From positions 51,378,017 to 51,442,016 of the forward strand of contig OX411543.1 of NCBI GenBank assembly GCA_948146395.1: DNA of 64,000 nt, read 5' to 3'. This document shows positions 1 to 14,100 of this stretch, piece after piece. Positions within the stretch are counted from its first letter, which is position 1. Each line of letters opens with the position of its first letter. The position numbers and the translations under genes were made by a program. The DNA is from Fragum whitleyi. Its lineage: Eukaryota; Mollusca; Bivalvia; Cardiida; Cardiidae. A model generated the notes under the pieces. That model was given only the letters and a program-made list of their open reading frames with translations, did no database searches and was not told the DNA's origin.

Positions 1-377
1 ACAATGATTCGAAACTAAAAATTTTTGGGTGAAAACGGTACATATTTTAAGCCAGTAACTGGTTCATAATGCGATCGTTTCATAACTTATATTTTTGTGT
101 GGGTTTAACCCCACGTTCAGCGCTATTGCTTTTTTATCGCGACTGCTACATCTACCGATGGCTTCCTGATATTCCTCAGACCTAGACAACAGCAACATTC
201 GACACAAACTACACTGTTCTGTTCCAATGTACGCTTGCTTTTTGTCATTCGCACATTGCTGCGAGACAAATGCATTCGGAACATCGCTCGGACTTTTCCG
301 TAAACGGTATTCCGTAGAATCGCCGAGGGATTCCGAGTGAGACAAATGGTGACACATTTACGTCGGAGGTAACCAGC

Positions 378-510
378 CCTACTTTCAGGATGAAAAAACG
401 GTGCAAACGGTTTGCCAATTTTACCCCGCTTTGCACGCACACTTGCGTGCAAAGTGGGGAATAATTGCCATTGTTTGCACTGTTTTGTCATCCTGAGGAC
501 AGGGCTTGGT
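378..510. mobile_element. Palindromic MITE, GGATGACAAAAC family
   Basis: Ends carry inverted copies of a stretch like AGGATGACAAAACGGTGCAA around a Cys/His-poor, non-coding centre with CCGCTTTGCACG palindromes. Related copies lie near 26060-26166 and 61733-61853. It accounts for the small reading frames here. Confidence 0.55.
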
Positions 511-659
511 CGACTCATTTAATGACTGATATATTTTTTATCTCAAGCACCCATCAAAAAGTTGCATGTAATAGTTCAACCTATCATGCATTCAAAATTA
601 AAACTTATACAAAACGTATTAGAGATGACTATCCGCTTCGAAAGTGCTCAGAATACAGT

Positions 660-1370
660 GAGTAACAGTAAAAAAAATGTCACTCATCATGATCAAAACC
701 TATGCAAGTCACTCACTACACGCTCCATTCATTCACTTTAAAAACACACACCATTTAAAAACGCTCCGAAACCTTTCTAAACACTTCGAAGTCGTTCAAA
801 TAGATAAACATTTCATTCAATTCGATTAAAATATTCCACGATTAAATTGGTTGGTGCTGTCTTTACATGTAAAGTATCTGATTAGTCCGCAAACAGAGCG
901 GTGCGTAGATTTGCTAAAGGGGAAGCAATAAATTAGATCTATTACTTGTTTCGATGGACAAATATCCCTGAATATCTTGAAATAGACAATAAGGTAATGT
1001 GGTTGATTTTTTGAGTAATTTCAGTATGCAAATGAATGATATGAAAAGGGGGACAATAAAACACCACTACTTTCGTTCAATTTGAACAAAATTGGCGATA
1101 TCCAATTACATTACTTCTCTTTCATAAGCTATAACATGTTGCTTACTGTACTATATTTAGGTTTGTGTGCTTCTTGGCGGACCAATCGGACGCTTATTAA
1201 TTCAGGCCAGCATATGAAATCATGGAAACTTTTAAAACGGTTTGGAACGTGTTTGGGAATTTCGGAGCGTTTTTCACAATTTGGGTGAATGGTTTATAAA
1301 ATGTTGGGATGCTTTGAAAGTTACTAAAATGTATGAAGGAGAAATGGGCGTTAATTTCTCGATTTTATTA
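660..1370. repeat. Decayed relics of the CAGTT MITE family
   Basis: Scattered blocks match the MITE interior: CACTCACTACACGCTCCATTC near 700, a hairpin half TTGAACAAAATTGGCGATAT near 1080, and GGAGCG/GAATGG blocks near 1265. Too decayed to delimit. I see no gene between 511 and 1815. Confidence 0.4.
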
Positions 1371-1812
1371 ACTTTAGCCTCCCGTGGAGGATACGCAATA
1401 AGTATCCAACCTTACATCAAATAACTCATTACTCAATATCTAAGTCTTAACATATATTATTACCAACACTGTGACCCGGATACCTGAAACAGGAAACAGG
1501 AAAATCTCTCTCAAAAATGTTCGAACTAATATGATGTTAAAAAGATAAAAAATAATAAATTAATAAATAGATGACCAGTGTGATTTGTATACCCACATTT
1601 GTGTTTATAATATTAAGTTTGAGTCCATCTGCCCTGGGCTCGCGAGCGCTTTGAGTTGATATCTTAATATGTTATCATCTAATTGACACAAAGTTTGTTT
1701 AAAAACGAAGGAGCTTGAAGACAGGGCCTAGCGATGAACTTACGTGAATTAATGTTATTTTTTCCCGTTATGCTTTGCTCGTTGAAGCGTTTCATGGATG
1801 TATGATTTTAAG

Positions 1813-1876
1813 TGAGTGACCAAAGGTCAATTTTGTCTATACATGTATAGACAAAAGTGACCTTTGATCACTCACG
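1813..1876. repeat. Near-perfect 60-base palindrome upstream of gene A
   Basis: GTGAGTGACCAAAGGTCA ... TGTCTATACA|TGTATAGACA ... TGACCTTTGATCACTCAC forms an almost uninterrupted hairpin with no spacer. It ends 85 bases before the gene A ATG, so it may lie in the promoter or 5' UTR. Could be a transposon footprint or a regulatory inverted repeat. Confidence 0.75.
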
Positions 1877-1960
1877 TAAAACTTGAACTATTTTGTTCCA
1901 CCAGTCAATGACAAGACATAAGAGTTAAAGAATGAACGGCAAACTCAAACCTTATCCAAA

Positions 1961-2197
1961 ATGCAAACGAAAACTACTGTGATAGTGTGTGTGGTATTTG
2001 CTGCGACAGTTTTGTGCATTTTTACTATAACCCGGACTAAGGAGTTAACTACGGCAGCCGGGACAAGCCATTCAGCCGTAAAATTCATACCCAATCTAAT
2101 GCCCTCACAGAGTCATCCATACTTAGGAGAGCGGAGGTACCCCGTCGTTAAGAAAAGACCCAATCCGATCCCTGGTTTCCAATCAGATGTCTATTTG
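1961..2197 (+). CDS. Gene A exon 1: signal anchor and stem
   Basis: Codes residues 1-79, from MQTKTT to SDVYL. The ATG is the first in the open frame and is followed at once by a ~18-residue hydrophobic stretch. The exon ends in phase 0 at TTG|GTAAGT. The PGFxSDVYL ending is shared with gene B exon 1, which supports both the start region and the donor site. Confidence 0.82.
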
Positions 2198-5100
2198 GTA
2201 AGTGATATTTGTTAGTGTAGTACCAAAAATTTGTAACTATAGCCTGGATAAAGAAGGAGCGTAATGGGGATTTGAATTATACCTAAGATTTGATGCATAT
2301 TGTTAAAGCTACTGTCCCAAAATCAAATTTTTTTCGCTTCAACAAACCAAAACATCGGCATAGGACTACGGAAAAAAATTGTAAAAAGTGCATAAATCAT
2401 AAATTATGAATAATATGATATTTCAAAAAAGGACGTCGAGGCATTAAAAACATGAAATAAACAGAGTTTGGATCTGATTTATCAGTTAAACATGAAAAAA
2501 ATATAGAAGGCATCTCACATACCTAAATATACAAATAATGTTTATAAAACAAATCATTGGGGTTGTTCACACAATGTTTAAAATTTTATGCTACCAATAT
2601 TTAGAGATTTACTCTGAATCCCCTTTTTTTGGTAGAAGTTTAAGACGCACACATGGAGTTTTATTTTACATTGACCATCAAATATATACTCAAGCTCAAT
2701 GAAAACGCACAACCCAAAAAACTTGAATAGAGAAGGATCGGCCCTTTAAGAAATACCTATGTCAACTGAATGTACTTTAATCGCTTTTTTATTGTGATTA
2801 CACATTTCAAAGGTGAATTTTATCATTTATTTTTTTCTCTGTGTGTTTGTGTGTGTGAGTGTGTGTGTGTGGGGGGGGGGGGGGAGTTAAGAAACTCTTC
2901 CCTTCGGCCATATTATATGTCCGGAGTTACCTCATGGATAATGTCATTACATCCACTTGCGAAAGAAATTTACAAAAGTAAGACTTCTTTTTATCGGCTT
3001 CAAAACGTCTAAAAGCGCCCAAACGCGTCATTTTACTACGTCACGGTAACGTTATTTACAAATAGAATTGCAAAAATGTTACATTTTAATTTCCACTTTA
3101 TCATTTTTAAACATTTCTATATATGTTGTCTACTTCTCACTCATCTAAAAAACGAATACTGTTTTTTTTACCCTTCCAATCTAAAATAAATCGTGCTTTA
3201 GATTCTATGATATAAGTCTTACCGCGTTAGACAAGAGACTTTGATTTCATAAGAGTATCAATGTGAAATATTCCATTTTCTGCAATACTCTGACTTGATA
3301 ACAGGGATGTCTACGGTTAACAACATCGTGAATTTGACAGGGTGAAAGATTTTGGAATTATTTTTGAACGCAATTGAATGAGTAGGGTGAGTTAGTTTTG
3401 AGTGAAATTAAAGGAAGGTAATTCAATATCGCAAATTTTGTTCAAAATGAACAAAATTGGCGATATTGAAAACCTCCCTTAAATGAAATATGCTTACAGG
3501 TTCTATTAAAAGCTTACTCTATCTTCACAAACTCATCATACACTTTCCAAATTCAATTATGTCAGTGAAATCGTGTATTTTATCCACCGCTTTTTTATTT
3601 TGAATGTAACTAGGATCTTATCATTTTTAGTATACTTGGAGCATTTTTGAATGGTTGGAGTGGGTGTTCGGAATGAATAATTGGAGCACTGAGCGAATGA
3701 ATTTGAATGGATTTTATCGGTTTGATTGTCAATTTCATGATGTAATTAACTATATCACTAGTACTTCCATCGCTTTGATCATTTTTGATGTCAACGCAGC
3801 CGACTTCAGCTCTTTTATTACTCAATTTAATATGAAATAGTATACATGTGAACTATCAAATGTCAAAGAGTCTTTTTAAAAAGCAGAGTCAATTTTCGTA
3901 TTCATATTATATAGAGGACCATTTTATGACTCAGTTTACACAGACTGAGTCTCATCACCGGGAAAAACTCCAATTAAATCCCGGACTTGAAAGGTATAAC
4001 ATGGGAGGGATTCAATTTCGAAATCGAGCAATATGGTAATGAATGATATACTGCATTTTAATTGCATTTGGTTGATGTTAGATCCAATACTTATCAAAGC
4101 CACATCTACAGCTAGTTACATCGTGAAATTGACATTCATTTCCATCAAAACCATTCTAAATCGCTCACTCGGCGCTACGTTCATTCATTTCCAACACTCA
4201 CTCAAACCATTCAAAAACACCCAAAAAGATCTCAAACTCCATTCAAAATAATTATGCTAGAGAAAAATCTCGATTTCACTGACATAATTGAAATTATAAA
4301 CGTCTGATTGTTTTTTTTGAAAAGAGGGGTATTTATTTTTATAGAACTTGTATGCATATCTTATTAAAGGGGGGGGGGGTATAAATATCTTTAAATTTGT
4401 GCAACCTGAACAAAATAAGCGATATTGCATTATCCCCCTTTAATTTCATAATTCACTCAAGACAAACACATCTCACTCATTCGATTTCATTCCAAAATCA
4501 ATTCAAAATCATTTACCATGTCATTTTCACGATGGCGTTAACTATACCAAGAGTGCCGTCTATTGTCCGTGGTTACGTAGATTCTTATAGACCCCGGATA
4601 ACCGTAAAGGATATGATCAATATTTACTTTCATTCTTTAATGGGGTTCGATACCGCTTTCTACATTTGTGACCAGTCATGCGAAAAGGGACCATCTGGGT
4701 AGTGCGTAAAGTTTCGCCCCTAGTCAGACTGCGCCGATAGCGCAGACTGACTAGGGTCGAAACTTTTCGCACTTTGCTTATTTTCTGAATCTACAATGAT
4801 CAATCTACCTTCCAGTGAAAGAGTTTGTTCTAAATCAACCTCTTTCTCAATTATTTGGTTTACATAGTTTCAAGACGGTCCCTTTTCGCGTGATGGGTCA
4901 CATTTTTTTTTTCAAGTAATATGCTGTGCCTGGAGTACATAATAATGAATTGCTGTTTATTCTTGCACTTTTTTGCCATGACATCATTCCCTAGCCTTCA
5001 GTATATATTCATTCTCGTCTAGATCTTGAAGATACATTTAACTTCTTTCTGTTTTGAGATGAGCTCAACATTCCTTTATTCGGACCAATTAAATTGGAAT

Positions 5101-8100
5101 TTATCTAGAAATTTTCATGGGGAAAATCCCGCGAACTGGTTAGCAATAATGGTACAAATCACACGATATTTAAGTTCGAAATAAGATAACCGTCGGTATG
5201 CTAATAAGCAATAAACAAGAGGACCTTGATGGTCCTAGATCACTCACCTGAGTCCCTTTGACGCATGGGACATCACATTAGTTAAATAGGCAGATGTCAA
5301 CAGGGAGATAATTTCTTCACAAGATCAATAGCATGGAATGTTTTTAGCCAAGAGAAAGAAGGATATGCATTTTGGCTCTTTGATTCTATGTAAAAAGGGA
5401 TGCATCCGGGTGGAGCCCAAATGTGACCCAAGAGTCTTTATATTAACAAATTTAGTAGAGGTCCACTAGATGACGGTACATACTAAATATGAAAGCTGTC
5501 TGCCTTATGGTTTCAGAGAAGAATATTTTTAAAGATGTTCCTATTTACACCCATCGTGCCCAGAAGAGCTAGAAGGGATGTGCCCGGGAAAAGCCCAAAT
5601 ATGACCCCAGGGTATTGACATGAACAAACTTATTAGGTACCCAATAGATGATGCTACATATCAAATATGAAAGCTGTATGCCCTCTGGTTTCGGAAAAGA
5701 AGATTTTTAAAGAAGTTCTCTCTTTGATTCTATGTAAAAAGGTTGTGCCCGGGTGGAGCAAAAATATGACCCCAGGGTCTTGATATGAACAAACAAGCTA
5801 AAGGTGGATTTCATTTATTTGAACATCTTTGGTAGAACTTGACCCAAGGAACATCCTTGCCAAGTTTCATCAAGATTGGTCCACTGGTTTAGGAGGAGAA
5901 GATGTTTAAAGAAATTGTGGACGACGGACGACGCACTACGCACGACGGACGACTGACGACGGACAGTGTGCGATCACAATAGCCCACCTTGAGCACTTCG
6001 TGCTCAAATGAGCTAATAAGGACATTTATTCCGTCAGAAATTATGCATCACCCACGTGTTTGTATCTCCATTGGGGTTATTGTCGTGGCTTTGTGTCTAT
6101 CGTGAATCCGTTCGTCCGTTAGTCCGTTAACTTTTACTTGAAATATCTTCTCCTCTGATACTACTGAATCAGAATCTTCAAAGAAATGATGCTAAGATTC
6201 CTTTGTTAAATCTGCACGATGCCAATAACACCAACAAGAAATGGCCTCCTTATGATGAAACATAAAACAAATCTTCTCTGAAACTACATATTAGAATTCA
6301 ATCAATCTTCACACAAATGATAATTAGGCCATTCTTTTTCATGTTTCTCTATTTCAAATTGATTAAGAGACATGTTGTTTTGTCATATAAAAATTGGTCA
6401 CTGTGTTGCAGCATTTCGTATTTCATGTATTGACATATTTCATGAAACTTTCACATGTATCAAAGCTGCCTGTGCGTGAAATTTCCAACAATTTTACATA
6501 TGTACAAAGCAAAGACTCTGACCAGCCTGTGCATCAGCACAGTCTGACCAGAGTCTTCACTTTGCATTTAGTAGATAGATAAGGTCTCAAAGTACTTGTA
6601 CATCACAAGGTATCATTACATTTACAGTAGGTGGCTGTTTACGCTGCTCAATGTATGCACCTCACGCACGTTTTAGATTGTTGGAAATGTCACGCACAGG
6701 CTGAAATACAATTTTGTGTCGTGAAATTGACAAGATGAATGGTTTTAGAATGATTTTGGAATGAAATTGAATGAGTGTGTGGAGTGAGGTTTTAGTGAAT
6801 AAAGAGGGGGGGGGGGCAATCCAATGTCGCTAATTTTGTTCAAGATGAACAAAATTAGCGACATTTATTACCTCCCTTTTATAAAGTATACATCTAAGGT
6901 CTTTAAATAGCTTTCTATTTCTTCAATAAATAATCAAAGGCTTACAATTCGAATTATTTCAGTGAAATCGCGATTTTATCTAGCTTTATTAATTTTGAAT
7001 GACGTTGTTGATTACATCTTTTTCAGTGAAATTGGAGCGTTTTTGAATTGTTTGAGTGAGTGTTTGGAATGAATACATGTAAATGGGTCGCTGAGCGAGT
7101 GATTTGGAATGGTTTTGATCGAAATGAAAGTTAGTTTCACGATGTTGTTAACTGCACTAAGCACATTCTAAAGCCCCTCGTGCTAAAGAGTGGAGAATGT
7201 CTTAATTTTTTAAATAAACTCGACTGACAAAATCATTATTTTAACATATTTTTTCAAAAATCATTATCTTTTTTGGAATAGTATTAAACTAAACTTAAGA
7301 GTTTAACACATACATTTATACAAATACACTTAAATGTATAATTTGAAAATGTTAATCCATGCAATACATAAACAGACTATTTTATTGCCAAATATCTTTA
7401 TATCATCATATACAATCATTTTTTTATGAAGAACATGTAGTTTTTGTTTCACCTGAGTCGATATCACTTATTCCTTCTAGCAATTAAGTGATTCTTCTAT
7501 TTCATAGCGTGATATGGTACCAACCATACTGTAAAGTCTCTCTTATTAAAGGATAATAATACAGCTTTGTTATGGGTAGCCTATCGATTAAAAGCAACAC
7601 TAGTAATGGAATATAAACTGTACAGACCAAACTAGCATAGACTGCATCTCTTGAACTCTTGAAAACACCAATTCATTTTAGTCAATAATAACTTGCAAAA
7701 TGATATTTTATTGTCTTGAAATGTATGAAATTAATAAAAGCATTTATGCATTGAATAACAAAATTGCGCTTTAAAGTAAATACAATGTCGGAATAGGATG
7801 GTTTGTTAAGACTTAAACGCTGTTATTATGAACTGATTTTATTCAAATATTGATTCTAATGAAAACAAGTAAAATGTAGGTAAGAAAGATAAAAGACAAA
7901 TAGAAAAATAAGTTTAAAAGTTTTCAATTAGTATCCCTAACAAGGCAGATGGTCTTAGTATTTCCCGTGTTATTAGCATTTTATTACTTTCATTACCGTA
8001 TACATTGTTACTCGTAATGAACCCGGTTTAATTTGCTAAAAGTACCTTTGTAGCATGTATACAGTAAGAAACATAATGGAATTGACAATGAGAATGATTT

Positions 8101-11100
8101 TTGAATGAGGTTGGCATGAGATAGATGAGTGAGTGGAGCGGGTTTTGAATGAAACGAAAGGGAGGTAATAAAATATCAAGCCCGTCAAAACATTACGTAC
8201 CTGTCTTACCTTAAAAATGGACCAAATGCAGCTTTAATAAGTCTTTGTCCCCACACTTACCAAACAATAACGCCTTAGAGTGTCGAGTATGTTTTTTTCA
8301 GTGATTCAAGACTTTCCCCTGATTCATTAATAGACTCTGTCGAGTATCATTAAGGATTTCAAGCTCAGATATATGAACTCGCCAATAAAACATCTGTCAA
8401 CTTTTTAAATCGTACTGCGAAGCAGTAGATTTATATCTACTGTTTTCCAGAAATCCAGTCTGTTTGACCCACTACATTTTTACCATTATCTTCTGAGCAA
8501 TGTGTTCAAACCAAATTATGTGTTTTCAAACACCGAAGAAACGGCCTTTTCAGTCACAATCTACAAACTTTGTTTATACCTTATTTACTTTTCGACAAAA
8601 AGAGAAGAAGCTAATACAAAATTTGATGTAATTTTTGCTTTTAGTAATTACCAGTTAGTATTTTCAGTGTTTATAACAAGATTTTCGGTTGAGTAAAGGA
8701 GTTGAAACGTACAATAGGTTAACTGTATAATTAATTTGTAGCACTTAAAATATTACTGCTCTGAACTTTCTCGAACAGTCATTTACCAGTTGTAGGGCTG
8801 ACAACCAATCAAATTCTGTTATGATTATCACTCGGTCGAATTCAGACCACGTGGTATAGATGCAAATGGACATCGTCTGCTCGAAATGTGTCAATTAACT
8901 TGTTTATCATTAGTCAATAGTCGTCTGCACTCAAACAGGGAGCGTGGGAAGTTTACTTTTTTTTCGCATGTGTTAACAAATAGAAATAATTTTGTAATTT
9001 TGAAATATTTGATTTCAATGAGCACTTTGATCACGCTCCAATCCTATTTTCATTAAATTCAATTTTGAGTATAAAGAAAAATTATTCAACAACAAATAAA
9101 CCGACAAAAACATACGATAAACTGATATAGGGGTAAGTTCATATCGGACTCGGTTTCGACCCGAGTTAACCGGGTTTCCATCAGAACGGCCTCGGTTTCG
9201 ACACTAGTGATGTCATTGTAACCTTTCAACCTCGACGCTTCTGATCCTGGGTCAGGCCGGTGTTACTTGGGTTCCAAAATGGCGTCGAGAATAGTGCACA
9301 ACAATTCGATTACAAAAAAATAAATATTCTCTATTACTTTAAATAACAAATACTTTTTTTCTTATTTTATATAGTATTTTGCACGAGTTTATCACATTTC
9401 TTAATGGGATAACGATATTTCATGGTAAATTAATTATTGTAGCGGTAAATGAGAAGTTTGTTTACTACCACCAGTGGGTAACTCCGTTCACATGAATGTC
9501 TTTTCTGCGCATGCATATTACAGTCAATTTTAGATTATTACATCATCTCACGCGTCTCTCGGGCAACCATTTGAATTTCCCCTAGGATAGCAGCAAGAGC
9601 GATCTATTTTTAGAACAACTCATGAATAATCATAGAGTGCTGCTAGATTTAATCGATTTGTCAGAAACCAAAGATATAAATAGCATAGTTGGCGATTTCA
9701 CGTGTTTCTTGAGGGAAAATGCATTTACAGTATTTGGGAAAACCCAATGCTTGAAATACAAACATGTTGGTAATCAAAATTGTAAATAGTTTAATGAAAA
9801 ATGTTTGTTGCTAAACAGGCTTTTAAACTCTATAGAGAGAGGAATAATATTAACAGACAAGCTTTTAGCTTGGCGCGTGCTCATTATAACAACGTAAAAA
9901 TCTGCTAAGAAATAATTTAGACTAGCAGAGGGCTATCGAATCAGCAAACTTTCAAAATCGGACCCACGAGGTTGGATGAGCTGGCGATGTCCTCGAAAAG
10001 ATGGAGTGTTAAGACAAAAAACTCACAAATTTAAAGATTTTACCAACTTTTATTGTCCAAATTTGAGCCCTTTTGATTGGCGAACTATTGCACTATCCCA
10101 GCCTCTCAATGATGTACGATTTACAGTGCTGACAGCACTTTGATATTAGATAAGGACGCGCGTGGCCAAAGCGAGCTTCGTGTTAGCATAACAGAACATT
10201 TGCTAACATGCTGTCCAAATTTTAAAGAATTTTCCAGCAAACTTCACTTGGACATTGCTTACTATTTTGGTGACAGTGTAGTAAATGTTTTACTTTCATT
10301 CAACCAAACGCAGTACGTTAGATCTTTATTTTATATTGTTAACCAATTTAACAGAGTATTAGGTAATAACCTTGAAAGGTTCTGTTCTTATTCTTAGATA
10401 TTTTCACAAAGTCATTACCGTATACAGACATCGAAATTAATCATGATGGTTAATACATTATATATACAGTTTGAAATCAGTGCATGTACATGGTACCTAT
10501 TCCATTTCGTTTCGAGAAAGGTACTTACGTGTTTACCCTGATATTTCCAGTGTTAGTTAATGTCGGTGCTTCTTCAATAATATCTTCATTTTCGATCTAG
10601 TGAAGGTCTTGTTGCAGAAGCGTGGTGTTAATTATTATTCGTCGTTGTACTATTATATAGAGTTCGGCAACTTTATTCATATATGTATATTGTATAACGG
10701 CATCAAATTGCACTTAATTATGTTTTCACTTATTTTGATTCCCTTGTTTAATTGTTTAATTGTAAATATATGATGAATTTGTAATCTTCAATAATGGAGG
10801 AAATAAAGAATGTAATAATTCACTCCTTGTGGTAACTTATTAATATTCTATTTTGTTTATCTCGATATAATTTATCATAAATTATTGGATGAAATGTTCC
10901 TATTCTGGTCGTTATAGGCATACGTTAACAGACAAAACCCGGGCGTTAAAGGGAGAAAACGTGGATTAATGACTAGATTCACGCCCCGCTTTGTTAACTC
11001 TAATATCCTTGATCTGGGCTAAACAATTGCACAAACCCTCAAAATTCTTTAACGTCCTCGTGCTTCGCACTCGGGCGTTAAACCATTTTCGGGTCTCTGC

Positions 11101-14100
11101 AAATGTTAAGACCCTCAAAAACGCGAATTAACCCTATTATATATAATTTTTTATGTAGGAGTTGTTTCTTTTTACCGATATTTTAATTATTTTTCATGGT
11201 TTCAGAACTTCGACAGCAGCAGTTACATCGATTCAGATGGTCGAATTTACATCCCAGAGGACAGCATTCTGTCCAACATGACCTTTGATGAAATAGAAGA
11301 ACTCTATTACAGGTACAGAACCCAATTATTACACCTGCAGATCTGGAAAGGAGTGGGGTGGGAGGGTGTTCAGACCCCTCCTTGGTTTGAACGTTCAGTC
11401 TAGATGTAAGTGTGAGGAGCCGTCACGCGAAAAGGGACCACCTGGGTAGTGCGTAAAGTGTCGACCCTAGTCAGACTGCGCGGACTGCGCAGACTGACTA
11501 GGGTCGTACTTTTTACACCGTGCTTATTTTTTTTTAATCTAGAACGACCAATCTACCTTCCAGTGAAAGAAATTTTGGAGTGCAACTTCTGGTTGACCTT
11601 TGCTGGATCAAGTCTATTTTTCAATAATTCATTTCACAGAATTTTTGGGTGATCTCTTTTCGCGTGACGGGTCACAAATATCAAGCATGTTCATCTTACA
11701 ATCAAAGTATCATTTGGCCACTGAGCGGGCAAAATGGCATAACTACAGCTTTCATAGCTGTCATAACGATATTTCGCTTGTCAGCTGAAATATAATATGC
11801 GAAAAAATTATATTCATAGATGTCCCCTACCCCGCAAAAAATTCTGGATCTAAGTGTAGGCGACTGCTCTGTATTTTTCAAGAGTGCGATTGGTATGTGT
11901 CATGAGTCGAAATTTTTCGTATCTAAATAGTATCGTATATCTCATCCGAGCTGCGAATTAAATTAAAAAGGTTTTAACACGTATTTAAAGAATCGAAATA
12001 ATGGCGTTATTCTTTTAGTGTCAGTTTCGCAATGTGATTGAAAGTAATTTTTCTATATTTACAGATATATAGAAAATATACAGGTTATTTGTCCTAGAAT
12101 GCGCCATATTGGGCACGATCATGACGGTGGGTACCATGTTTGTGAACTCGTCATGCCATTTGATTGTCTTGCGTATTCCTTTGGGTAAGTTACCTCATAC
12201 GTCACTATTATTTGCCAATTCCAACAATTACTATTATTTGAGCCTGCGTGTGGCAATGTCGTATGTGCGCAACGACAAGACTCAGATCAGCCTGTGGATT
12301 CTCACAGTCTGATCCGAGTCTGCACTGCGCGCTTTATAGATAGCTTCTAACTTGCAGTGCATTGAACAAAATTGTGTTTTTTGGCCAGGTGAATGGTTTT
12401 GAGTTGATTTCGCTGGCTCTGCCTCTTGACCGTAACGAAACAGCCCTAAGATATTTAAAAGTCATTTATCCACAAAAACATGTGGACATAACACAAACAG
12501 GAAATCGTTTGTAGTTGACAGTTGTTAACATCTTGAAATTGACGCTCGTTTCGATCAAAAACATTCTAAACCGCTCGCTCATCGCTCTATTCATTCATTC
12601 CAAGCAGTCTATCGAAAAACGCTTAAAAAATCAAACAATCATAACAATCATAACAACATTCAAAATAAAAATCGTTTGAAGAATTCCCTGGTTTTACTGA
12701 CATAATTGAATTTCAAAAGCGTCTGATTGGTTTGTGGAGACATCAAAAAGCTTTTTAAACTTATATGCATAATTATTAAAGGGTAGTAATATATTTGCTA
12801 TTTTGTTCATCTTGAAGAAAATTATCGATATAGGATAACCTTCCTTTAATTTCACTCAAAACTCACTCATCGCACTTTTTGATAAAATGAGTGTCGATTT
12901 CACTCATACCTCACTCATCACAATCATTCAATTTTATTCCTATATAATTCGAAAATCCTACGTTTAATTTAACTGAACCTTTTCCGGCGTTTCGATATTT
13001 CAAACTATGCAAAATAACAGACGAAGTTGTGTAATTTGTAGAGAAAATATATTTCAGGCACACGTATAAAATATTTTTTGAAAAGAAAAAAATTGCGTGT
13101 CACAATTTCTTCGATTTAATGATTGATTGATTTAATGGAGTTTAACACCGCTTTCAATATTATTTCAGTTATAACGCGGCGGCTGGAGCACCTAACAATG
13201 GATTCCCGGTATTTCCATCACCTGTACAACCACCACATTCTTTCCTAGCCTCCAGCCGCTATCTCACATAGGTCTACGATTATCAACCCATTGGTGAGAG
13301 ACAAATAGTCGGAAAGATTGAGTGCCGCCGTCGGGGATCGAACCTGCGAACTCTAGATTGACAGTCCGACGCGCTACCAACTGCGCTATGATGGCGGCTT
13401 CCTTCGATTTAAACATACTTCCATCAAGTATAAATTCGCAGAGAGTTCTACCGCTTTGCACGGGTAATAGTTAATTACTGTAAGGGACATCATGAAATTG
13501 TCAATTTGAATGATTTTGGAATGAAATTGAGCGATCGTGATGAGCGAGTTTCACATGATTCTCAAGAGAGGTAAAATATAATCGATAATTTCGTCCAGTT
13601 GGACGCAATAAGCGATGATTTTTATCTCCTTCAAAACAAATCTTCGTACTTTTTCTGATGTTGTGTCTTCATGATCACATTCGACGCTTATGAATCAACA
13701 CCAGCTAACAAAATCATGCAATTACAGTTAATAACATCGTGAAATTGATATTCATCTCAATCATAACCATTCTACATCACTCACTCAGCGCTCCAAACAT
13801 TCATTCCAAACACTTACTCAAACCATTCATAAACGCTCAAACCCATTGAAAAATGTAGAATCAAAAACGTCATTCAAAATAAATTTTGATATAGAAAAAT
13901 CCCGATTTCACAAACATAATTCTAATTGTTAGCGTCTCATAGGTTCTAGAATAAATAGGAAGCTATGTATAGAACCTGTATGCGTATCTTATTAAAGGGA
14001 GGTAATCAATATCGCAATATTCGTTCATCCTGAACAAAATTTGCGATATAGGGTTACCTCCCAATAACTTCACTCAAAACTCGCTCCACACACTCATTCC

